From NCBI GenBank assembly GCA_020831935.1, contig JAFIFR010000004.1:1-40930 (forward strand): a stretch of 40,930 nucleotides of DNA, in the 5' to 3' direction. The translations under genes and the position numbers were made by a program. The notes beneath the pieces were generated by a model. It saw only the letters and a program-made list of their open reading frames with translations, ran no database searches and had not been told where the DNA came from. Origin of the DNA: Alkalimonas sp. Lineage in GTDB: Bacteria > Pseudomonadota > Gammaproteobacteria > Enterobacterales > Alteromonadaceae. Below are positions 9,549 to 18,880 of this stretch, one piece after another; within the stretch, counting starts at the first letter, position 1; every line of letters begins with the position of its first letter.

Positions 9549-11177
9549 ATGGAATCAAAAGCTCTTGAAAATTTACGAGTGCTAATCGTTGATGACCAGC
9601 GCTCCTTTCAATTGATGTTCAAAGGCATCCTGTACTCCATGGGAGCGACCAATGTGGCTTTCGCACCAACCGGAGAGCAAGCGCTGGCCAAGTGCTTCAA
9701 TGCTGATTACGATGTGCTTTTTGTCGACTACCATTTGGGTACCGGCAAAACCGGCAAGCAATTGCTGGAAGATCTACGGGAAAAAAAACTGCTCAAACCC
9801 AGCAGCATCTTTATGATTGTCACCAGTGAAAATACCGTTCCTATGGTGATGAGCGCCGTCGAGCTGGAGCCTGACGACTATTTAATTAAACCTTTTTCGC
9901 AGCGCGTGCTGCGCAATCGCATCGCAAAAATCCAGCAAAAAAAACAGCAGCTCAAAGCCCTGTACCAGGCAATGCATGACGATCAGCCTGACCAAGTGAT
10001 TGAGCGCTGCCAAAAAGAAATCAGTGAAGCCGGACGCTATCAACAGTTTTGCAAGCGTGTCCTGGCTGAAACACTGCTGAATCAGCAGCAGTTGGACGCA
10101 GCAGAACAAGTCCTGAGTCAAAACCTGCAACAGCACCGCAGTGGCTGGGCCTTGGTGTTGCAAGCACGCATTTGCTTTTCCAAACAGGATTATCAGGGCT
10201 GTCTGGCACTTTGCGATGAAGCGCTGGAAAACAACCGCTATTTTGCTGAAGCCTTGGATTTGAAAGCGCGCTGCTACATGGCGCAAAGTTCACCAGAAGC
10301 AGCATTAAAAGCCATCCAACAAGCCGTTGAAGTAGCCCCCCACTCGATTCAGCGCCAATATCTGGTGTTGGACATTGCCCGGGCACTCAAGGATACCCCA
10401 CAGCAAGTGATCGCCAGTAAGCAGCTGTACGAGATTACCCGCCGCTCACTGAAGCAGGATGTTATGCATCTGCAAAACTACATTCGGACCGTGATTGAAG
10501 CGGCCATGGACTCCGAGGATCCACAACAAAAAAACCGTTACCAGCAAGAAACATTAATCGCCCTGCAACGAGCCAGACTGGATGAAAGTATGATCCGCGA
10601 CATTGATTTCGATTTGTTTGAAGTCTTGTGTCAAGCCAGGCTTGAGTCGTTAAGCGGCCAGCAATTTCAAGCCAAACGCACCTATGCTTCGGTAGCGGAT
10701 TTACTGACAGAGCAAGAACACAGTCTGGCCGATGCGGTGATGTTGCTGAATCAAATCGGCGAGTACGAAGAAGCTGAGAGCTTGCAGCAAAAACTACCGG
10801 AAACTGCCAAGAGCAATCCTGTGCTTGGAGCCATGCTGCAGCGCCAAACCGAAAATACCACCGAGCGTCGCCGCCATTTTGCCGAATACAACAAAGAAGG
10901 GATCAAACTGTACAAAAGTGGCCAGTACCAACAAGCTGCACAGCAGTTTGAACAAGCGCTGGAACTGGCACCGATGAACACCGGTGCCGCCTTAAACTAC
11001 ATTCAGTCGTTGTTGCAGCTGCTGTCACAGCCACAAAGCAAGGTCGGTGATGCTTTTGAGCGGTGCCGAAAAACCTTCCGGGTGGTGGACCATATGCCGC
11101 TACCAGAGCATCACCGGATACGCTATCAAGAGCTGCAAAGCCGCTTTGAAAAGCTTCGTACGGAGCGACGACGCTAA
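9549..11177 (+). CDS. Response regulator: REC domain plus TPR repeats
   Basis: LIVDDQRSFQ...VLFVDYHLG...IVTSEN...YLIKPF receiver residues, then about 400 aa of TPR-like repeats; no DNA-binding or enzymatic output domain visible. Confidence 0.9.
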   Translation: MESKALENLRVLIVDDQRSFQLMFKGILYSMGATNVAFAPTGEQALAKCFNADYDVLFVDYHLGTGKTGKQLLEDLREKKLLKPSSIFMIVTSENTVPMVMSAVELEPDDYLIKPFSQRVLRNRIAKIQQKKQQLKALYQAMHDDQPDQVIERCQKEISEAGRYQQFCKRVLAETLLNQQQLDAAEQVLSQNLQQHRSGWALVLQARICFSKQDYQGCLALCDEALENNRYFAEALDLKARCYMAQSSPEAALKAIQQAVEVAPHSIQRQYLVLDIARALKDTPQQVIASKQLYEITRRSLKQDVMHLQNYIRTVIEAAMDSEDPQQKNRYQQETLIALQRARLDESMIRDIDFDLFEVLCQARLESLSGQQFQAKRTYASVADLLTEQEHSLADAVMLLNQIGEYEEAESLQQKLPETAKSNPVLGAMLQRQTENTTERRRHFAEYNKEGIKLYKSGQYQQAAQQFEQALELAPMNTGAALNYIQSLLQLLSQPQSKVGDAFERCRKTFRVVDHMPLPEHHRIRYQELQSRFEKLRTERRR

Positions 11178-11182
11178 CAAAA

Positions 11183-11932
11183 CTAGCTGGAAATGGTCTT
11201 CACCGAACCGAGTGTAAGCACAAGCTCTTGGAACAAAGCACTGGCCCCAATCCGCATTCGTTTTGGGGTGGCGGCCTGGCCGATAATTTGTTGGTACTTT
11301 TGCATCAAACCAAGACCCTGCTCCACCGTGCGAATACCACCTGAGGCTTTAAAACCTAACGGTCGGCCAGCGCCCGCAATCACGGTCAGCATGATTTCAG
11401 CCGCTTCATCGGTCAAACCCACCGCCACTTTGCCAGTGGATGATTTAACGAAATCGGCACCGCTGTCAATGACCAGCTCGGTCGCCTTGGCGACCTGTTG
11501 GCTGGTGACGAGCTCACCACTTTCAATAATAACTTTCAGCACGGCAGAGCCAGTGGCATGTCGCACATCCTGCAAAAAGCTTTTGACACCGGCAATCCGG
11601 CCTGCCATCAACTCTTGATAGGGCAAGACACAATCGATTTCATTTGCACCAGCGGCAAGCGCCTGCTCTATTTGTTGACTCACCTGCTCAGCGCTCTGCT
11701 GACCTGTAGGGAAGTTGACCACCGTTGCCACTGCAACCTCAGCCGGCAAGGGGGCAGCCAATTGGCGCACCAAGGGCAAGTAATCGGCATACAGGCAAAT
11801 GGCAGCCGGCTGAAAACCGGACTGTCCCAGCTGTTCCAGCCAACCTTGCACTTGCGCTGGACTGTCGTCATCCTGCAACCTGGTTACATCCAAAAGAGAC
11901 ATCAGATGCAAAAGCTGTTCGTTTTTTGTCAT
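11183..11932 (-). CDS. deoC: Deoxyribose-phosphate aldolase
   Basis: LLDVTRLQDDDSP, AICLYADYL, VVNFPTGQQ, EIDCVLPY, LKVIIESGEL, GADFVKSSTGK, GFKASGGIRT, the DeoC signature series. Confidence 0.96.
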   Translation of the reverse strand: MTKNEQLLHLMSLLDVTRLQDDDSPAQVQGWLEQLGQSGFQPAAICLYADYLPLVRQLAAPLPAEVAVATVVNFPTGQQSAEQVSQQIEQALAAGANEIDCVLPYQELMAGRIAGVKSFLQDVRHATGSAVLKVIIESGELVTSQQVAKATELVIDSGADFVKSSTGKVAVGLTDEAAEIMLTVIAGAGRPLGFKASGGIRTVEQGLGLMQKYQQIIGQAATPKRMRIGASALFQELVLTLGSVKTISS

Positions 11933-11980
11933 GGTGAACCTTCGATTTTTTTGTTATTTGAATACTTTCCAAGCACTCGC

Positions 11981-12730
11981 TTAGCATAGCGCTTTGGCTG
12001 GCATCTGACTCAGCAAACGCCACTGATGCTGCTGCAACCAGGCCTTGGCGGTTGCTGGCTGCGGATAAAATTGATGCACCCGTTGCCAAAAAGCAGAGCA
12101 ATGGCTCATCCATGTCAGGTGCGCCAGCTCATGCACCAGCACATAATCAATGACCCAGGCCGGCGCTTTGATTAAATGCCAATTCAATCCCAAGCGACCA
12201 TCGCTGTGGCAGCACCCCCAGCGCCGACGCCAGCTCTTTAAATAAAAGCGCTGAGGGCTGACTCCCATCTGTTGCTGCCAGTACCCCAACCTCGCCTTCA
12301 TCCACAGCTCAGCCTGCTGTTGATACCACAAGGCCAGCTGTTGCTGGTAACAAGCGGCCTGACGTTCTGGCTTCACCCGGTTTCCGGCATAAAGCTGCAA
12401 CAGGCTCCCATCGTAATGGTAGCCTGACACCTTAGCCTGCAAGCATTGCAACGGAATTTCACGATCCAGCAAAATCACCCCATCTTGAGGCTTTTGCATC
12501 TCAAGTTGCTGCATGGCATGACGCTGCTGTCTCAGCTGATGCTGGATCCAATCCTGCTGGCTGCAAACAAAAGCGTCAATCTTCTGCCGTGAGCAGTGCA
12601 AAGTTGCCCGAACAACCACACGGGCATCCCGAACCTGGATAGCCAGTCGCTTGCGACGCGGGTGCCGTAACAGGGTATAGCCAAGTTCAGCAAGAAGTCT
12701 GGTCAAAAAGCAATCCGGTTGTTGCATCAT
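11981..12730 (-). CDS. YgjP-like (DUF45) metallopeptidase
   Basis: LKSWRRRWGCCHSDGRLGLNWHLIKAPAWVIDYVLVHELAHLTWMSHCSAFW, HELxH zinc motif of the YgjP family. The ORF-track start is a TTG, so an internal ATG was preferred. Confidence 0.88.
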   Translation of the reverse strand: MMQQPDCFLTRLLAELGYTLLRHPRRKRLAIQVRDARVVVRATLHCSRQKIDAFVCSQQDWIQHQLRQQRHAMQQLEMQKPQDGVILLDREIPLQCLQAKVSGYHYDGSLLQLYAGNRVKPERQAACYQQQLALWYQQQAELWMKARLGYWQQQMGVSPQRFYLKSWRRRWGCCHSDGRLGLNWHLIKAPAWVIDYVLVHELAHLTWMSHCSAFWQRVHQFYPQPATAKAWLQQHQWRLLSQMPAKALC

Positions 12731-12846
12731 CAAAGCGCTAGCATAGGGATTTTTCGCCAACAGCTCAAGCTTGCTTTTTACCCCGACGCCGCACAATGGT
12801 AAGATCGGAAAAATGACTCTTACTTCCCAGCATAAGCGAACTTAGC

Positions 12847-13656
12847 ATGAAAATTGTTTCTTTTAATATCAATGGGCTCCGGGCAAGACTCCACCAGCTG
12901 GAAGCTTTGATCAACAAGCACCAGCCCGATTTGATTGGCTTGCAGGAAATCAAAGTGCATGATGATGAGTTTCCACTCAGCGCCGTAGAGGCCATGGGCT
13001 ACCATGCTTACTATTTTGGTCAAAAAGGCCATTATGGCGTGGCAATTTTAAGTAAAACCCCTGCTTTGCACATGCAATACGGCTTTCCAACCGATACCCC
13101 GGAGGCGCAACGTCGCATGCTCATTGGTCGATTTGCGACGCATGATGGTAGAGAGCTAACCTTGCTTAATGGCTATTTCCCACAGGGTGAAAACCGCGCC
13201 CACCCCATTAAGTTTCCAGCCAAAGAAAAATTTTACGATGACTTGCAACACTATTTGTTAAGCCATCATCAAGCGGATGAGCTTTTAGCGGTGATTGGTG
13301 ACATCAATATCTCACCCACCGACCTGGATATTGGCATTGGCGAAGCCAATGCCAAACGCTGGCTGCGGGAAGGCAAAACCTCTTTCTTGCCGGAAGAGCG
13401 CGCCTGGCTGAAACGTTTGCAAGATTGGGGCTTGACGGATACCTACCGTCAGCTGCATCCAGAGCGGGCAGATCAATACAGCTGGTTCGACTATCGCTCT
13501 AAGGGGTTTCTGGACAATCGCGGCCTGCGGATCGATGTGGTACTGGCAACAGCAGCTTTAACCGAACACCTGACAGAGTCGGATATCGACTACGAGTTAC
13601 GCGGTATTGAAAAACCATCGGATCATGCACCCGTTTGGTCAAGCTTCGCGCTCTAA
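12847..13656 (+). CDS. xthA: Exodeoxyribonuclease III
   Basis: [80 protein letters not shown]. Confidence 0.96.
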   Translation: MKIVSFNINGLRARLHQLEALINKHQPDLIGLQEIKVHDDEFPLSAVEAMGYHAYYFGQKGHYGVAILSKTPALHMQYGFPTDTPEAQRRMLIGRFATHDGRELTLLNGYFPQGENRAHPIKFPAKEKFYDDLQHYLLSHHQADELLAVIGDINISPTDLDIGIGEANAKRWLREGKTSFLPEERAWLKRLQDWGLTDTYRQLHPERADQYSWFDYRSKGFLDNRGLRIDVVLATAALTEHLTESDIDYELRGIEKPSDHAPVWSSFAL

Positions 13657-14105
13657 TACAGACTTTCGCGAATAAAAGTTCTGTCCAGCTGACGGTACGC
13701 CTGCTGCAATAACCGGCCCAAATCATGGTAACAGAGGGCTTGTTTTTGCGGTAGGGCAGTGGCTACCCCGTGTTGCTGCATTTGTTGCTGGATTTGCTGA
13801 TACCAATGGCGGGTTGGTGGAGGAAGTTTTTTTTGCGACCGAACGCCAAGCCAGTACCAGCCATGCAGCGGCATCGACAACAGCAGCAAACTCATGGCAA
13901 TGACCAGGGGAAGCTGTGTACCGCCATGCCAACTGACCAACAATACAGCGTTGAGCACCACAAAAGGCGGTGCGATTTTTTGTGCCCACTGGGTCAAAGC
14001 AATAATACGGTTTTCCGGGAAGATACTATTCAGATCCGATTGTTGTGGCCAAACCTTGCTGTAAGCAATACCTGCCTGAATCACACTGCGCAAAGACGAT
14101 TGCAT
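13653..14105 (-). CDS. yfbV: YfbV (UPF0208) membrane protein
   Basis: [33 protein letters not shown]...[14 protein letters not shown]...[12 protein letters not shown]...AYRQLDRTF aligns with E. coli YfbV from memory. Confidence 0.85.
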   Translation of the reverse strand: MQSSLRSVIQAGIAYSKVWPQQSDLNSIFPENRIIALTQWAQKIAPPFVVLNAVLLVSWHGGTQLPLVIAMSLLLLSMPLHGWYWLGVRSQKKLPPPTRHWYQQIQQQMQQHGVATALPQKQALCYHDLGRLLQQAYRQLDRTFIRESLY

Positions 14106-14227
14106 AGATACCCCCCGTTTAACACAAATGCCAGTTTGCGACGAGCCGTTGCAGATTTCCAGCATCTTTTAACTTTAGCACAGCCAGAGTCAGGATGGGA
14201 GCTGTGAGTTTTTAACCCAACAAGCCG

Positions 14228-14253
14228 ATTGGTTTTATCTTGTAGAAACCAAT
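14228..14253. repeat. Perfect 8-bp inverted repeat, 10-nt loop
   Basis: ATTGGTTT-tatcttgtag-AAACCAAT in the AT-rich intergenic region. Confidence 0.5.
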
Positions 14254-14440
14254 AAAAACGACGAAAACACCGTTGTAATGCTAAATTAATGAATAGAACA
14301 CTCGGCATTGATCCGATAATCGTGATAGAAGGTGCATTTATAGCATTCATGAACAGCTTTACCTTTATAAACAAACAAACAAAAAACATGCCAACGAAAC
14401 TATTCTTTAAAAAACAGATAAATGAACCAATTAAACACAG

Positions 14441-14475
14441 ATACCCACAGAGTTACCCACAGAATCTGTGGACAA
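14441..14475. promoter_or_regulatory. Cluster of three DnaA-box-like 9-mers with a dyad
   Basis: ATACCCACA (14441-14449), TTACCCACA (14453-14461) and inverted TGTGGACAA (14467-14475); the last two each differ by 1 nt from TTATCCACA; CCACAG-AAT-CTGTGG perfect dyad at the centre. Confidence 0.45.
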
Positions 14476-14678
14476 GGTGAACACCTGAAAACCCTCAGCT
14501 TCAGCCGGATTGTCAGCATTTTGTACAGCTAAAAATGCAAGCTTCATAAAGAATTCATGCTAAATCACTAAAAATGACATTTTCTCTTTATCACCCCTCC
14601 ACTTTCAGATGGGTAACGGATGCATCCATTGAAAATTTTGGTTATGCTAGTAGCAAGACAGAATCGAGTTGGATACCA

Positions 14679-15167
14679 ATGCCAACAGAAGATCACCCGC
14701 ACAAAGCCAATTACCGTTTGTCTGTGTTAGCACCCAGTGACGGGTTAATGCATCCATTGCAGGCTAGCGCTTCTGGCGTCATGCGCTCTCTGGCAGGTTT
14801 TGGCTTTTGCTTGCTACCGGAAAAGCAGCAGTTGGTTAGCCCCTGTAGCGGCCATGCCAGCCTGCACTTTCTTCCTCATCCCTGCATTCGAATACACCAT
14901 ACCAGTGGCCTGCAGTGCCGGATGGACATGCCTTTGCACTGGCTGGACCGCCATGGTCAGGGATTGGACTGGCAGTGGCATCAGGGGCATCTGAAAGCGG
15001 GTCAGGTGGTGCTTGATTTAGACCCCGCCTGGTTAAAAGCCAAAGCCATGCTGAGCGTGGCATTTTTTCCACACCCAGCCATTCAGCCGGAGCCGCTGCC
15101 TAACACCAAAGCGGTTCTCTCAGCAGAACCTTGTTTTTTTATCAACATTACAGGAAAACACCCATGA
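14679..15167 (+). CDS. Degenerate PTS EIIA-Glc-like (Crr-like) domain protein
   Basis: YRLSVLAPSDGLMHPL...QLVSPCSGHASLHFLPHPCIRIHHTSGLQCRMDM...GQGLDWQWHQGHLKAGQVVLDLDPAWLKAKA follows the EIIA-Glc fold order. Alternative upstream start at 14574. Overlaps the next gene by ATGA. Confidence 0.6.
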   Translation: MPTEDHPHKANYRLSVLAPSDGLMHPLQASASGVMRSLAGFGFCLLPEKQQLVSPCSGHASLHFLPHPCIRIHHTSGLQCRMDMPLHWLDRHGQGLDWQWHQGHLKAGQVVLDLDPAWLKAKAMLSVAFFPHPAIQPEPLPNTKAVLSAEPCFFINITGKHP

Positions 15168-15517
15168 TCACGCTGTACGGTATCGCCAATTGCGACACCA
15201 TCAAAAAAGCCCGGCGTTGGCTGGAGCAACAACAACTGCCCTATCAGTTTATCGACTACCGTGAACATCCATTAAGCCGTGAGCAGCTGCAAAAAGCGCT
15301 GGATGAACTCGGCCATACCAGCTTGCTAAATACCCGCAGCACCACATATCGTCAACTCTCTGCTGAGGATAAAGCCGGACTTGATGCCAACAAAGCGCTT
15401 GTCTTGTTGCAGCAGCACCCAACCTTGATCAAACGTCCTTTGCTGCATTGCGCTTTGGGCTATCGGGTCGGATTCTCAGTACAAAGCTATCAGGAATTGA
15501 AGGAGCAGCTGGTATGA
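15164..15517 (+). CDS. ArsC/YffB-family reductase-like protein
   Basis: [22 protein letters not shown]...[38 protein letters not shown]; upstream of dapE as in E. coli yffB-dapE. Confidence 0.92.
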   Translation: MITLYGIANCDTIKKARRWLEQQQLPYQFIDYREHPLSREQLQKALDELGHTSLLNTRSTTYRQLSAEDKAGLDANKALVLLQQHPTLIKRPLLHCALGYRVGFSVQSYQELKEQLV

Positions 15518-16650
15518 GTGAATCCAGTGCAGTCGTTAAACTGGCGATGGAACTGATGGCCCGGCCATCCATTACCCCGGAGGATGCGGGCTGCCAACAA
15601 CTAATGGCCGAGCGGCTGGCGCCGCTTGGCTTTAACATTGAGTCCATGTTTTTCGAAGACACGCTTAACCTCTGGGCACGCAAGGGGCAAGGCAAGCCGC
15701 TGTTTTGCTTCGCTGGACATACCGATGTGGTACCGCCAGGCCCTGAGCAACATTGGCATACCCCGCCTTTTGAGCCGACCCTGATCGATGGCACCCTCTA
15801 TGGCCGCGGTGCAGCCGATATGAAAGGCAGCCTGGCAGCCATGATCGTCGCTACCGAGCGGTTTTTAGCCCGCAAACCCCAACTGACCGGGGATATCGCC
15901 TTTTTAATCACCAGTGATGAAGAAGGCCCTTTTATCAACGGCACCAAACGTGTGGTTGAAACGCTTGAAGCCCGGCAGGAAAAAATACGCTGGTGCCTGG
16001 TTGGAGAGCCTTCCAGCGGTCGTCAGCTAGGGGATGTGATTAAAAATGGTCGCCGCGGCTCTCTCAGTGGTACCTTGCTGGTAAAAGGGGTTCAGGGGCA
16101 TGTGGCTTACCCCCAGCTGGCTGAAAACCCTGTTCACAGGGCGGCGGCCGCGTTGGCAGAGCTGACGGCGCAAGAATGGGACAAAGGCAATGCGTTCTTC
16201 CCGGCTACCAGCTTCCAGATTTCCAACATTCATGCCGGCAGCGGCACCACCAATGTGATCCCAGGCGAGCTGCAGGTGCTGTTTAACTTCCGCTTCAGCA
16301 CTGAAGTCACCGCTGAGCAGCTGCAACAGCGGGTCTATGCCATTTTGGATAAGCATGCGCTGAATTATCAGTTGGACTGGGTGTTGAATGGTCTGCCTTT
16401 TCTCACCTCCTCGGGTCAACTGGTTGAGTCTGCGGTCAAGGCGGTACGACAGGTGCAAGGCTTTGCACCGCGACTGGAAACCAGTGGCGGCACCTCGGAT
16501 GGACGCTTTATTGCCCCAACCGGGGCTGAGGTTATTGAGTTGGGTCCCTGCAATGCCACCATTCATAAAGTCAACGAGTGCGTGTTGGCAGCAGATTTGG
16601 ATCGACTGGCTGAGATGTACGAGCTGATTTTGGAGCAAAACCTGACATGA
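15514..16650 (+). CDS. dapE: Succinyl-diaminopimelate desuccinylase
   Basis: [75 protein letters not shown], DapE/M20 signatures. Confidence 0.97.
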   Translation: MSESSAVVKLAMELMARPSITPEDAGCQQLMAERLAPLGFNIESMFFEDTLNLWARKGQGKPLFCFAGHTDVVPPGPEQHWHTPPFEPTLIDGTLYGRGAADMKGSLAAMIVATERFLARKPQLTGDIAFLITSDEEGPFINGTKRVVETLEARQEKIRWCLVGEPSSGRQLGDVIKNGRRGSLSGTLLVKGVQGHVAYPQLAENPVHRAAAALAELTAQEWDKGNAFFPATSFQISNIHAGSGTTNVIPGELQVLFNFRFSTEVTAEQLQQRVYAILDKHALNYQLDWVLNGLPFLTSSGQLVESAVKAVRQVQGFAPRLETSGGTSDGRFIAPTGAEVIELGPCNATIHKVNECVLAADLDRLAEMYELILEQNLT

Positions 16651-17339
16651 TTGAGCCGCTGCTCAGTGCCAGTCAGCTGACCGGTCAGGATCCAAGCCAC
16701 CTGATCGAGCTGAGTGATGGCAATCAACTCCACCCGGCCGCCGCACAGGGCTGGCTGCGGCTATGCCAGTTGGCGGCACAGGATGGCATTGAGCTGGCCA
16801 TAGTGTCCAGTTACCGAAGCTATCAACGTCAAGCGCTGATTTGGCAACAAAAGTATCAGGGCATAAGGCCAGTATTGGATGCGCAGCAGCGGCCAGTAGC
16901 CATGGAGCAGCTTTCAGGCTGGCCAAAGCTCGAAGCTATTTTACGCTTCAGTGCCTTGCCGGGTGCCAGTCGGCATCATTGGGGTACCGAGCTGGATGTG
17001 ATGGATAAAGCCGCACTGCCACCAGGCTACCAGCTCAAACTGACAGCGGACGAGTACCAAGCTGGGGGCGTCTTTGCCCGGCTCGGCAGCTGGCTGCAGC
17101 AGCACGCCCACAAAGCCGGCTTTTTCCTGCCTTATCAACATTATCGTGGCGGGGTGGCTGCTGAGCCCTGGCACATAAGTTTTCAGCCGCTGTCTGAGCC
17201 ATGCCTGAAAACGTTTACACAGCAAATGCTGCGCCATGCGCTGGAGCAAGCGCCTATCCTGGGCCAGGAGTTGGTGCTGGCTCAGCTCCCGAGGATCTGG
17301 TCTGGCTATGTGCAAAATATTGGTGAGGCCAGCGCATGA
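16647..17339 (+). CDS. M15-family (VanY-like) D-alanyl-D-alanine carboxypeptidase-like protein
   Basis: [35 protein letters not shown]: the zinc-binding SxHxxGxxxD and ExWH motifs of M15. Confidence 0.9.
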   Translation: MIEPLLSASQLTGQDPSHLIELSDGNQLHPAAAQGWLRLCQLAAQDGIELAIVSSYRSYQRQALIWQQKYQGIRPVLDAQQRPVAMEQLSGWPKLEAILRFSALPGASRHHWGTELDVMDKAALPPGYQLKLTADEYQAGGVFARLGSWLQQHAHKAGFFLPYQHYRGGVAAEPWHISFQPLSEPCLKTFTQQMLRHALEQAPILGQELVLAQLPRIWSGYVQNIGEASA

Positions 17340-17599
17340 ACTGGATGTTGATCACGGCACTGGCACTTGCTTTTGGCGTCATCATTGGCAATTTGATGCT
17401 GTTGCTTCATCTGGACAAATTGTCCGGTCCCATGCGGCCAAATCCAGATAGAGCGGATACAAAGGATAAGCCGGACAAGACAGAGCCCAGCCCTCCTGCT
17501 GCCGGCCAGGCTGAAACCAAAGCGGCTGACGCTGAGGAAACAGCATCAACCGACGAAGCACCCAACTCAGCTCATGAGGATAAAAAGCGTTGCAACTGA
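17336..17599 (+). CDS. Small single-TM membrane protein, DUF2897-like
   Basis: One N-terminal TM segment, then a charged low-complexity tail; 4-nt overlap with upstream gene. Family call tentative. Confidence 0.55.
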   Translation: MNWMLITALALAFGVIIGNLMLLLHLDKLSGPMRPNPDRADTKDKPDKTEPSPPAAGQAETKAADAEETASTDEAPNSAHEDKKRCN

Positions 17600-18582
17600 T
17601 CTTTTAAGTTAGGCGGTACGCCCCGGATGGTCAGCGTATCTTGCTGTGGATCGTACACAACCCGCTCGCCCAGGTGCTTTTGCTCAAAGCTAACGCTGAC
17701 ACCGGCCCCTGCCCCACTGAACTTCACCAGGTTTTTCAGACTCTTCACATCCACCGGGAACTGCTCAGCCACTGCCAACTGCTGTTCGGCGCAGTAGTGC
17801 AGGAAACCGTGCTGATCGCTTGGATCCATGCTTTCTGATAACTCTTTTAGCACCACGTCCTGACCTTGCTTGCTCTGCGCTTCGCAGTACTCATAGACCT
17901 GCTGCCTTGCCTGGTGCTTTTCCTCAGCGTCAAAATTTGCCGCACTGAGGTACTCTTCAACCGAGCTTAGCACCTGTTTGCTGTTTTCTTTGGCATCGCT
18001 GCCTTCCTCGCACCCCAGAAAATCCAGAAAAAAGTCGGCCACTTTGCGCCCGGCCCGACCACGGATAAAGGAAATCGCATGCGGGTGCTGCGGATTTAAC
18101 TGGTATTCAGTTAAGTCAATGCGCGCTGCCAACTGCATACGGGCAATGTCCAGATGCTTCGCTGCGGCCAGGTCCAGCTCTGCGGTGACACTAAAGTGCT
18201 CTTTGCTGCCAAGTAAGCACAGCAGCAGATAGTCTGTCGCCAGGTAGCGGTAATGGCTGAGCAGCAAATAACCGGACTCGGCTAGCTGGTGCTGACTAAG
18301 TTGCTGTACCAATTCTGCCGTTGCACTTTTAGCCAGTAGCAGAAAATCGTCCGGTTGTTCGAGCCATAATGTCATACTGTCATGAAAAACCTGTGGTTTT
18401 TCAGTACTGAAGCGCGCGTAGCCTTTGGCCGGTTTGGCGTTGTACGACAAGTGCAATTGTTCCAACAAATGACACACCTCGGCACTGGTTGGGATCAGCG
18501 CCTGACGCTCGCGGATCTGGGGCGCTTGCTGCTCATCCAGTTCGAGATAATGAATGGTTAATTGGAACACATCGACCGACAT
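17572..18582 (-). CDS. yejK: Nucleoid-associated protein YejK (NdpA)
   Basis: Full-length NdpA-like: FIRGRAGRKVADFFLDFLGCEEG, LKNLVKFSGAGAGVSVSFEQKHLGERVVYDPQQDTLTIRGVPPNLKDQL. Confidence 0.95.
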   Translation of the reverse strand: MSVDVFQLTIHYLELDEQQAPQIRERQALIPTSAEVCHLLEQLHLSYNAKPAKGYARFSTEKPQVFHDSMTLWLEQPDDFLLLAKSATAELVQQLSQHQLAESGYLLLSHYRYLATDYLLLCLLGSKEHFSVTAELDLAAAKHLDIARMQLAARIDLTEYQLNPQHPHAISFIRGRAGRKVADFFLDFLGCEEGSDAKENSKQVLSSVEEYLSAANFDAEEKHQARQQVYEYCEAQSKQGQDVVLKELSESMDPSDQHGFLHYCAEQQLAVAEQFPVDVKSLKNLVKFSGAGAGVSVSFEQKHLGERVVYDPQQDTLTIRGVPPNLKDQLQRFLSS

Positions 18583-18649
18583 AAATTTTCCTAATGTTGC
18601 AGATTTCTGTTAGAATTTAAACCAGTTAAGTGAACTTCCCCGGTACCCC

Positions 18650-18871
18650 ATGCCTATTGTATCAAAGTATTCTTCCACACAAATTGAAAATCTGGTGAAT
18701 GTCTTGCTCGATGAGCTTCGTCAGCAACAAGCCACCACCGAATTAAGTTTGATCTGCCTCGGCAACGCGGTCAGTCATATCGTCAACCACAATGTGCCAG
18801 CGGCAAAACGCGCCGAGCTGGTGCAGCAATTTTGTTTGGCACTGACCGACAGTGTCGCGGTCAAAAGCTGA
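18650..18871 (+). CDS. yejL: YejL (UPF0352/DUF1414) family protein
   Basis: MPIVSKYSSTQIENLVNVLLDELRQQQATTELSLICLGNAVSHIVN; divergent from yejK as in enterics. Confidence 0.95.
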   Translation: MPIVSKYSSTQIENLVNVLLDELRQQQATTELSLICLGNAVSHIVNHNVPAAKRAELVQQFCLALTDSVAVKS

Positions 18872-18880
18872 CCCCCGGTT

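Noticed and set aside
9780-9940. Two 8-A homopolymer runs in the response regulator gene, considered as phase-variation or frameshift sites
   Set aside because: Both are ordinary Lys/Gln codon runs in a well-preserved frame; no alternative-frame product evident.
14289-14480. 63-aa ORF in the AT-rich gap
   Set aside because: Basic low-complexity translation with no clear RBS or homology; its 3' end lies in the DnaA-box dyad. Not called without ribosome profiling or conservation.
16027-16638. 203-aa minus-strand ORF
   Set aside because: Antisense shadow inside dapE.
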